Positions 8,278-13,564 of a DNA stretch of 14,052 nucleotides are shown in pieces (within the stretch, counting starts at the first letter, position 1; every line of letters starts with the position of its first letter). Below the pieces are notes generated by a model. That model was given only the letters and a program-made list of their open reading frames with translations, did not search any database and was not told the origin of the DNA. Source of the DNA: JAAYCO01 sp964632015 (lineage in GTDB: Bacteria > Planctomycetota > Phycisphaerae > SM23-33); contig CAZWAT010000059.1 of assembly GCA_964632015.1 (NCBI GenBank), positions 1 to 14,052 of the forward strand, written 5' to 3'. A program made the position numbers and the translations under genes.

Positions 8278-8304
8278 GATGTAAAACGCTACGTTTTCTA
8301 CATC
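8278..8304. repeat. Hairpin overlapping the stop codon of the 41-aa gene
   Basis: GATGTA (8278-8283) pairs with TACATC (8299-8304), and AAACG pairs with CGTTT inside it, leaving a two-base bulge and a three-base loop. The stop codon of the 41-residue gene (8298-8300) lies within the stem. No long T-run follows on the minus strand, so it is not a convincing terminator by itself. It is the first of three consecutive hairpins. Confidence 0.5.
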
Positions 8305-8423
8305 TGTTTACGACGATACTGCATCCAGAAAACAATCAAAACAACCATCAGCACCAGAAGCAATGGCTGATACCATTCCAACCATCCGATGCCCAAAAAC
8401 TCTGCCAGCGGTAAGGTAGCCAT
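8298..8423 (-). CDS. 41-residue single-pass membrane protein
   Basis: A short gene of unknown function. The product begins MATLPLAEFLGIGWLEWYQP. A hydrophobic helix follows (about residues 19-34, rich in L, V, I and M), and the end is basic (QYRRKQM). By the positive-inside rule the C-terminus should be cytoplasmic. Support for translation is strong for such a small frame. AGGAG (8430-8434) lies six bases before the ATG. A promoter with TTGACT/CATACT and 17-base spacing lies 39 bases upstream of the ATG. An intrinsic terminator follows the gene. It lies downstream of tRNA-Met on the same strand. The products nearest in kind are small regulatory or complex-stabilising membrane peptides, but no family is recognised. 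A type I toxin is possible in principle, though nothing specific (such as an antisense RNA promoter) was found. Confidence 0.7.
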   Translation of the reverse strand: MATLPLAEFLGIGWLEWYQPLLLVLMVVLIVFWMQYRRKQM

Positions 8424-8461
8424 CGATGTCTCCTTAAAAACCATTGTTTAAGAAACGAAAC

Positions 8462-8490
8462 AGTATGCTTACGCACATTTGCCAAGTCAA
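8462..8490 (-). promoter_or_regulatory. Promoter of the 41-aa membrane protein gene
   Basis: On the minus strand TTGACT (-35, bases 8485-8490, five of six consensus positions) and CATACT (-10, bases 8462-8467, four of six) are spaced 17 bases apart. Initiation near 8455 gives a leader of about 32 bases before the ATG at 8423, carrying the strong ribosome binding site. Confidence 0.6.
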
Positions 8491-8496
8491 GGCAAA
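8478..8496. promoter_or_regulatory. Inverted repeat over the -35 box (possible operator)
   Basis: A perfect TTTGCC-N7-GGCAAA repeat is centred on the TTGACT -35 box of the 41-residue gene. It could be a repressor site, or a hairpin in the 3' trailer of the tRNA transcript. No T-run follows it on the minus strand, so it is not a clear terminator. Confidence 0.4.
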
Positions 8497-8523
8497 AATC
8501 AAGCACACAATATTCGTGCATAA

Positions 8524-8596
8524 TGGCGGCGACTGGACTTGAACCAGTGACCCAGGGCTTATGAATCCCTTGCTCTGCCAGCTGAGCTACGCCGCC
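8524..8596 (-). tRNA. tRNA-Met (anticodon CAT), elongator type
   Basis: The 73-base cloverleaf is complete. It has acceptor stem GGCGGCG/CGCCGCC, D-stem GCTC/GAGC, anticodon loop TTCATAA with anticodon CAT, variable region GGGTC, T-stem ACTGG/CCAGT with loop TTCAAGT, and discriminator A73. CCA is not encoded (TTATGC follows), so it must be added after transcription. The Watson-Crick start of the acceptor stem argues against initiator tRNA. A CAT anticodon could also belong to tRNA-Ile2 with lysidine; elongator Met is favoured but not proven. The last pair of the anticodon stem (positions 31-39) is an A-G mismatch. Confidence 0.93.
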
Positions 8597-8606
8597 ATGT
8601 GTGCAC

Positions 8607-8635
8607 ATAATGCGCTACGTATGTGATAATTACAA
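8607..8635 (-). promoter_or_regulatory. Candidate tRNA promoter
   Basis: On the minus strand TTGTAA (-35, bases 8630-8635) and CATTAT (-10, bases 8607-8612) are separated by 17 bases. Initiation a few bases upstream of the tRNA 5' end at 8596 fits. An imperfect palindrome GTTCGAATTTGAAC (8636-8649) lies directly upstream of the -35 box. Confidence 0.45.
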
Positions 8636-8736
8636 GTTCGAATTTGAACGATGGTTAAAAAACCATTTTGCGCAGGTCTCGTCGTCAAGTGTACGCGGGC
8701 ATAGGGTTAATTTACAATTTTTAGGTTTTTTTGTCT

Positions 8737-9327
8737 CTATTTCTTTATAAAAGCCCTTGCGGCTTTTTCCACGCGGGAGATGATCTTTTTGCGTGCGGCG
8801 TTGTCGTTCACCTTCGACAATTCCTCGCCCGCTTCGTCGGCGAGCTTGCGGATCTGCGCCTTTTGTTCCTTGGTCAACTTGGCCTTTGCAAGCTTTCTGG
8901 TCAGGCTGCGGTACAGGGTGAAGCCTTCCCATTTAACTTTCTGCTCGTCGGTAAGAATCGATTGGATGTCCTCCTTGAGCTGCTTGCTGAGCGTCGCCTT
9001 GCCGGATTCCAGCTTCTTCAGCTCGGCCTTGGCTTTTGCCGACGCTTCCTTGTCCTTTGCCTTGCGGGCCTGCTCGAGTGCCTTTTTGGCGGCGGCGATT
9101 TGCTTACCGTTCTGGGCCTTCCACTGTGAAAGCTCCTGCTTGTTTTTTGCTACAAGTTGAGCCACTTTCACAACTTGCTCGTCGCTCAAACCCGCCTCAC
9201 GAGCAAGCATTGCGTATTCACCCTTCAGGGGAGATTGTTTCGGGGCGGGTTTGTTTTTCGCCATGACCGAACTGACCGATGCACCAATCACGCAGGCAGC
9301 AAACAGAACATTCAAGCACTTTCTCAT
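8737..9327 (-). CDS. Secreted LTXXQ-motif (Spy/CpxP-like) protein, Lys/Ala-rich
   Basis: The 196-residue product starts MRKCLNVLFAACVIGASVSS and has a signal peptide, probably cut after VMA (residue 23). The mature part is almost all helix, rich in K, A, E and Q. Three short motifs of the LTXXQ type are seen: LSDEQ (47-51), LTDEQ (125-129) and LTKEQ (151-155), with a predicted coiled coil at about 60-120. Spy and CpxP are periplasmic proteins with such motifs that act as chaperones or stress sensors. A chaperone role here is inference. The open frame continues upstream to 9468, but that extension has no ribosome binding site and would bury the signal peptide. GGAG seven bases before the ATG at 9327 fixes the start. 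It is divergent from the M48 protease gene. Confidence 0.82.
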   Translation of the reverse strand: MRKCLNVLFAACVIGASVSSVMAKNKPAPKQSPLKGEYAMLAREAGLSDEQVVKVAQLVAKNKQELSQWKAQNGKQIAAAKKALEQARKAKDKEASAKAKAELKKLESGKATLSKQLKEDIQSILTDEQKVKWEGFTLYRSLTRKLAKAKLTKEQKAQIRKLADEAGEELSKVNDNAARKKIISRVEKAARAFIKK

Positions 9328-9439
9328 CTTCGTTCTCCAGCGTATAAGGTAAACGGGCCAGCTACCCAGATGCCCGGAGCCCACCCGCTCTTTGCCACCT
9401 TGGCCGACGCGGGCGTAGCGCGACTTTGCAGGCTGGCAT

Positions 9440-9468
9440 TGTATACCGAGAGCACCAAAGTGGAACAA
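9440..9468 (-). promoter_or_regulatory. Candidate promoter of the LTXXQ-protein gene
   Basis: On the minus strand TTGTTC (-35, bases 9463-9468) and TATACA (-10, bases 9440-9445) are spaced 17 bases apart. Initiation near 9433 would give a leader of about 105 bases. It also rules out the open frame start at 9468 as part of the message. Confidence 0.4.
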
Positions 9469-9574
9469 CCTGTTTTTTTATGAACTATTGTCAAAATGAG
9501 TCTACCTGCGGAAACTCGCGCCCAGTAAGCCTCGTCAGACGATATGATTTAGCAATGATTGGAAAGCTCACCAG

Positions 9575-11005
9575 ATGCATTTAGTTGTTATTGCAGCCTT
9601 TGCGATTGTCCGCCTTTTGGCGGAACTTGATGTTTCATTCTCGTCACGTGGAATCATTGCCGCGGGGGCAGTTATCGCCTACCTTGGCGGGACCATGGTG
9701 TTGGCACGCCTGGGATGCGTGCAGTCGGTAAAAAACCTCGATGCGAACCCGGCCCGGGCACACTACCGCCACCGGATGACCAGGCTGCTGACGAACATAT
9801 GGCTTCTGGGAGGACTGGCGGGGGTATATGTGCTTGGCTTCGGGCACTGGATGATGACCGGCCCGCCTGCAAGCCTTCCACTTGTGGGCATGCTTGGGGC
9901 GATGTCTCCATTTGTGGCCGCGATTGTAATGACCTGGGTGATGGAGTACCCCATGCACCGGGCGTTCCGCCGGAGATTAATGCTTCAGGCGACGGGGGAT
10001 GGCCCACCGCCTGGAGGCCCTCTTGGGATTGGACAGTACGTTTTGTTCAATATCCGGCACGAGTTGTTGTTCGTTCTCGCCCCGATCTGCATGATCGTGT
10101 TTTTTGCCGACGCGTTGAGTCTGTATGTCGAGCCCGCCCTGTCGCCCGAAACCGCCCCCTGGGTTATTCTTCCTGCGATGCTTGTGGGTATGGGTGGGGT
10201 ATTCATCATTGCACCTGTGCTGATAGTGAAGATCTGGAGCACAGAACCGCTTCCTCCGGGCCCGCTCAGGGAAGGTCTGACCCGCCTGTCGAAGGGGCTG
10301 GGAGTGAAATTCCGACGCATGCTGGTCTGGAACAGCGGTGACATCATAATCAACGCCGCCGTGGTGGGGTTGATGGGTAGATTCAGATATGTGCTGCTCA
10401 GCGATGCTCTTCTTCGCCGGATGAAACCCCACGAGGTGCAGGCTGTCTTCGCCCACGAGGCCCAGCACATCGCCGGCCATCACATATTCTACAGCGGCAT
10501 GTTCGTGATCACCGCGTCACTGGCGGTTACTGCTGTGGGAGAGGCCCTTCGAATGATAACCGGATGGGAAGGATGGACGCTGGAGTTGTTCACGCTGGTT
10601 CTTCTGGTGTTGGCGCTGCTGTTCGTATTCGGGTGGATCTCCAGACGCCTCGAACGCCAATGCGACGTGCATGCCGCAGCCACCATGGGCCAAATGCTTT
10701 CTGAAGAACCTGCCGGAAAAATATCCCACGAAGGGGCAGCCGTGTTCGCCATTGCCCTTCAGAAGATCGCTCATCTCAACGGCATGTTGCCCAACAAACG
10801 CAACTGGAGGCACGGCTCGATAGAGTGGAGAATCCAACACATACTTACCCTCGCCACGGGCGAAGCCTCGACAAGGCGCATCGACCGCACGGTCAGGCTC
10901 ATCAAGCTGGGGATCTGGCTGGCGCTTGCAACTTCCATCGCCTTGATAGTCGTGCTTTCGGCCCTTCAACCCGCCGAGGCGTCAGGGTCGCTGGCCCTGT
11001 TGTGA
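9575..11005 (+). CDS. Membrane M48-family zinc metalloprotease
   Basis: The 476-residue protein has about six to eight membrane helices: four or five in the N-terminal 220 residues, two around 305-355, and one near the C-terminus (445-465). The zinc motif HEAQH (His294, Glu295, His298) and the third ligand region SRRLERQCDVHAA (Glu360, Asp364) are intact, so it should be active. The order HExxH, two helices, ExxxD is that of Ste24/HtpX-type M48 peptidases, which degrade or trim membrane proteins with the active site facing the cytoplasm. The substrate is unknown. The segment before the motif, YVLLSDALLRRMKPHEVQAVFAH, is also typical of M48. The start ATG has GGAAAG (9561-9566) eight bases upstream, and an in-frame stop at 9545 leaves little room for another start. 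A TATGAT at 9543-9548 may be a -10 box, but no good -35 is seen. Confidence 0.9.
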   Translation: MHLVVIAAFAIVRLLAELDVSFSSRGIIAAGAVIAYLGGTMVLARLGCVQSVKNLDANPARAHYRHRMTRLLTNIWLLGGLAGVYVLGFGHWMMTGPPASLPLVGMLGAMSPFVAAIVMTWVMEYPMHRAFRRRLMLQATGDGPPPGGPLGIGQYVLFNIRHELLFVLAPICMIVFFADALSLYVEPALSPETAPWVILPAMLVGMGGVFIIAPVLIVKIWSTEPLPPGPLREGLTRLSKGLGVKFRRMLVWNSGDIIINAAVVGLMGRFRYVLLSDALLRRMKPHEVQAVFAHEAQHIAGHHIFYSGMFVITASLAVTAVGEALRMITGWEGWTLELFTLVLLVLALLFVFGWISRRLERQCDVHAAATMGQMLSEEPAGKISHEGAAVFAIALQKIAHLNGMLPNKRNWRHGSIEWRIQHILTLATGEASTRRIDRTVRLIKLGIWLALATSIALIVVLSALQPAEASGSLALL

Positions 11006-11029
11006 GGGGCACGCATTTTGAACTGAAGC

Positions 11030-11719
11030 CTAGAACTTGCGTGTCTCTCTGGCGTCAAGCTGCTCGAAGGCTATGTTTCCGTTGGTTTGGTACTCGACGT
11101 GCCATGCCGGGTCTTCGGGAAGAAGTATGTAATCCACATCTCCACCGGTATACAGGACGTTGACGCCCTTGGTGTGATTAGTGAAACCATCTGAAGGCTT
11201 CTCGTAGTCGGCTATGAGGGCCTGGTTGTCAGCGATCGCGAACATGGCCACCGGATGATTGGGTACGGCTCCGGTGGGGTCTTTCAACTGGTTGGGCCCC
11301 CGTTGGTAATACCCGACCTTAACCGTCTTGTTGGTTTCGCCTATGTTGTCGATACCGTTCTTTGGGTCATCCCTGAGAAAATCCTTCTCGGTTGAAGGGC
11401 AGTAGAAGCACTCGGCTTGTGCGTACTCGTCCTCCAGCAGCACACCGTAATGGCGATATTTGTCTGAGGGGTCGCCCCAGATGATGTTGCACGAATCGCC
11501 GGGGCTCAGGGGCAGACGGTTCTTGTTGTCAATCGCGAATGATGTTGTGCCCATGCCAACTTCCTTAAGCTGGGCTGCACACTTGGTCCTTTTCGATGCC
11601 TCTCTCGCCAGGCTCAGTGCGGGCATAAGGATCGCCGCCAACACCAGAATGAGAGCCAGAGCAATCAGCATTTCCACCAGCGAAAATCCCACACGATGTG
11701 TAATTCCTCTGAATGCCAT
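11030..11719 (-). CDS. Prepilin-like protein with N-terminal cleavage/methylation motif
   Basis: The 229-residue product has a class III signal: RVGFSLVEM with cleavage expected between Gly11 and Phe12, Glu16 at mature position 5, and a hydrophobic helix (12-34). PilD-type peptidase would process it into a pseudopilin. The globular part resembles the very common planctomycete prepilin-type proteins: a CFYCPS segment (104-109) and a C-terminal element NHTKGVNVLYTGGDV (181-195). In the usual H-X9-DG motif the ninth residue after His is followed by Asp-Gly; here it is Gly-Gly-Asp, so the motif is degenerate. Planctomycetes carry large sets of these, with unclear function (surface pseudopili or secretion). 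AAGGGA about seven bases before the ATG supports the start. It ends 24 bases from the convergent M48 gene. Confidence 0.85.
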   Translation of the reverse strand: MAFRGITHRVGFSLVEMLIALALILVLAAILMPALSLAREASKRTKCAAQLKEVGMGTTSFAIDNKNRLPLSPGDSCNIIWGDPSDKYRHYGVLLEDEYAQAECFYCPSTEKDFLRDDPKNGIDNIGETNKTVKVGYYQRGPNQLKDPTGAVPNHPVAMFAIADNQALIADYEKPSDGFTNHTKGVNVLYTGGDVDYILLPEDPAWHVEYQTNGNIAFEQLDARETRKF

Positions 11720-11814
11720 GTTTGATCCCTTTTGGTTTCATCAAATGTTCAGTAGAAGCGGCTGCGCCAGTTACAGATTGAACGTCGCACGAAATGACTG
11801 CCAGAAATTCTAAA

Positions 11815-11828
11815 CCGCCATGTGGCGG
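11815..11828 (-). terminator. Possible terminator / 5' leader hairpin
   Basis: CCGCC/GGCGG with a four-base loop, followed on the minus strand by TTTAGAATTT. It lies 57 bases past the stop of the beta-helix gene and could terminate it weakly. If the promoter at 11837-11867 is real, the same hairpin sits at the very 5' end of the prepilin message. Confidence 0.35.
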
Positions 11829-11836
11829 TGTCCAAT

Positions 11837-11867
11837 ATAAAAGTAAGGAGACTTATTTAAATGTCAA
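11837..11867 (-). promoter_or_regulatory. Candidate promoter of the prepilin-like gene
   Basis: On the minus strand there is a perfect TTGACA (-35, bases 11862-11867). The best nearby -10 is TTTTAT (bases 11837-11842), with a long 19-base spacer. Initiation near 11830 would give a leader of about 110 bases. The long spacer lowers confidence. Confidence 0.35.
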
Positions 11868-11885
11868 GAGGTCGTTGTGTTATAG

Positions 11886-13130
11886 TCAACTCCGCCGTTT
11901 TGGTCTGATGAGCAACATCCCCAGTTTCATGATTGCAAGTCCGGCGAAGTGGGGCTCGGGCACATCGAAGTTGAACAGGTGTGGGGTGTTGTAGTAATGA
12001 ATCGAGACATCCTTGAAGCCTGGCCAGGTGCACAGGTTGTTCTGGCAGTTGGCGAGGCAGTTAAGGTCATCGATGCTGAACCATTCATCGCCGATGGCGA
12101 AGATCCACTCGTCGCTCATCTGCCTGAACAGCACGTTGCCGACAAAACTGTTTTCCTGCGAAAGTTGGGTGTCGGAAAATGAAATACCCGCGCCGGCCCA
12201 TGTCACGAAGATATTGTCATGAATGAGGTTTTGACAAATTCCTGTCTGGGGCAGGTCTTGAAGGCAAATGGCAGCCTGGTGTTCGGGCGTGGGTTGGCAG
12301 TCATTCCAACTGAACCGTCCAACCCACACGATGTTGTCGCTGATGATATTGTCGTTTTGCATGCCTGGTTCCACATAAGGGGTGGATGTGTTCCTGAGCA
12401 GTATTCCGTCTCTGCTGTTGTTGAACACCAGGTTGTGAGAAACCAGCGAATCGCACACGCCATTGAGCAACGATATGCCCGCGCCGGAATTTGAGTGTAT
12501 GGTATTGTTCTCGAACAGCAGGTTGCTGACGTATCCGGCGTGCTGGAACCCGTCGCCGCCGTTGTTGTAAATATGGCAATTGCGAATGGTGAGCCCGTCA
12601 TTCGGGTCGATACCCGCGCCGAAATTCACCCCGCTGGAACTGTTTGCATGGAATTCGCAGTTTTCGACAAGGATGTTTGTCAGGCCCTGCATGCCCCACA
12701 GGCCGAAGGCGTGACCTGTTGAGTGGATATTGCGAAGCGTAATGTCGCTCGATTGCGTCAGGCGGGCCCCTTGTCCGGTCATGTCCTGTGAGTTGGTGAG
12801 TGTGAGCCCGTCAAAGACTATGTTGCTCGAATCGCGTGTTTCAAGTGACGCAACCAGCCCGTCGAGTATCACCTCTTCGCCGGGCATCGCAAGAAAGACT
12901 ATCGGCGCTTCGCGTGTTCCATGGGTATCAGCCACCGTCAGGGGGTAGTTTCCCTTGTAGGTTCCGCTCAGCACCACAACATCTCCTGGAAGCAGCCCTG
13001 CGGTAGGTTGGGTGAATATCCTGTTGGGGTTGTAACCCATGCTTTCAACCAGAGGCCTTAGTTCGTCGTTCGCAGACGCGGGCGTCACAGACGCCAGAAC
13101 GAAGATGCATCCCAGTATCCTGATGAACAT
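11886..13130 (-). CDS. Secreted right-handed beta-helix protein with PEP-CTERM tail
   Basis: The 414-residue product has a signal peptide (1-20, cut after PASA). Residues about 90-345 form a right-handed parallel beta-helix, seen as repeated turns of the kind SSNIVFDGLTLTNS, TNILVENCEFHANSSSGVNF, NLLFENNTIHSNSGAGISL and SHNLVFNNSRDGILL. Such folds are found in polysaccharide lyases, epimerases and adhesins; no catalytic set could be identified. The end, VPEPHFAGL (390-398) then a hydrophobic stretch and RPKRRS, is a PEP-CTERM sorting signal, recognised by an exosortase that attaches the protein to the cell surface or matrix. The hydrophobic stretch is interrupted by Lys402, which is unusual. 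AGGAGG six bases before the ATG is an excellent ribosome binding site. Nine cysteines in the mature part, several in the C-terminal third, suggest disulfides. No exosortase gene lies in the window. Confidence 0.88.
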   Translation of the reverse strand: MFIRILGCIFVLASVTPASANDELRPLVESMGYNPNRIFTQPTAGLLPGDVVVLSGTYKGNYPLTVADTHGTREAPIVFLAMPGEEVILDGLVASLETRDSSNIVFDGLTLTNSQDMTGQGARLTQSSDITLRNIHSTGHAFGLWGMQGLTNILVENCEFHANSSSGVNFGAGIDPNDGLTIRNCHIYNNGGDGFQHAGYVSNLLFENNTIHSNSGAGISLLNGVCDSLVSHNLVFNNSRDGILLRNTSTPYVEPGMQNDNIISDNIVWVGRFSWNDCQPTPEHQAAICLQDLPQTGICQNLIHDNIFVTWAGAGISFSDTQLSQENSFVGNVLFRQMSDEWIFAIGDEWFSIDDLNCLANCQNNLCTWPGFKDVSIHYYNTPHLFNFDVPEPHFAGLAIMKLGMLLIRPKRRS

Positions 13131-13324
13131 GATTGTCCTCCTGTCGGTCGTATTCTTGAGCAGCGCTGATTCCTGAGCTTCAGCAGCGGGCTGTCGTTTG
13201 AGCCTGAGATTCGAGCGAATTGATTGGCCCAGGCCGACGCACTTTTGGGGATTGTATGCACGCTATTGGGCGAAACCCCGTCTTTTGCGAAAATCCCCCG
13301 GGCGGTTCATCTTTCGGCGGAGAC

Positions 13325-13330
13325 TATAAT
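13325..13330 (+). promoter_or_regulatory. Perfect TATAAT -10 box upstream of the 45-aa gene
   Basis: TATAAT lies 52 bases before the ATG of the 45-residue frame. No good -35 hexamer is found 16-18 bases upstream (GCGGTT at 17), so a promoter here is only possible. Confidence 0.3.
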
Positions 13331-13381
13331 TGCATGTCCCGTGGGTGGCGCTTGCGGGAACGGCTGGTGGGAGTCGACGAA

Positions 13382-13519
13382 ATGGCTCAATCCGATATAC
13401 CGCGGATCGAGGCTTGGACGTTCGCACTTGTGGCGGTACTGCTTGCGGTAATGGTGGTCGTCATTCTTGTGCTTTTGCTGATATCCATAATCTGGCCGGC
13501 GGGCATGTATACGCTGTGA
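13382..13519 (+). CDS. 45-residue single-pass membrane protein
   Basis: No known family is recognised. The product begins MAQSDIPRIEAWTFALVAVL. One long hydrophobic helix (about residues 12-38, very rich in V, L and I) is followed by a short WPAGMYTL end. The open frame extends upstream to 13220, but that part is not hydrophobic and has no ribosome binding site. The internal ATG at 13382 has GGGAG eight bases upstream. A second in-frame ATG at 13334 has GGAG at 12 bases and cannot be excluded; it would add 16 basic residues. The gene is convergent with the phosphoesterase gene and divergent from the beta-helix gene. It could be a small subunit of a membrane complex or a spurious frame; the hydrophobic pattern favours a real gene. 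Confidence 0.5.
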   Translation: MAQSDIPRIEAWTFALVAVLLAVMVVVILVLLLISIIWPAGMYTL

Positions 13520-13564
13520 TTTACCCGCGATTTTCTACACCAGGCAGGTGCGGTCAACAGTAAC

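Noticed and set aside
8348..8608. 86-residue open frame on the minus strand covering the tRNA (MCTHGGVAQLAEQ...)
   Set aside because: It is the translated shadow of the tRNA gene and overlaps the better-supported 41-residue gene in another frame.
8651..8666. ATGGTT-AAAA-AACCAT hairpin downstream of the LTXXQ gene, considered as a terminator
   Set aside because: No T-run follows on the minus strand, and only three Ts follow on the plus strand where no gene needs terminating.
9328..9468. N-terminal extension of the LTXXQ protein frame
   Set aside because: It would bury the signal peptide, has no ribosome binding site and overlaps the proposed promoter; the start at 9327 is better.
11860..11907. 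15-codon plus-strand frame (MSRGRCVIVNSAVLV) with AAGGAGA upstream
   Set aside because: Too short, overlaps the 3' end of the beta-helix gene on the other strand, and no promoter is seen.
13131..13300. Sigma54 (-24/-12) promoter upstream of the PEP-CTERM gene, as known for some PEP-CTERM genes
   Set aside because: No GG-N10-GC element with the correct flanks was found on the minus strand.
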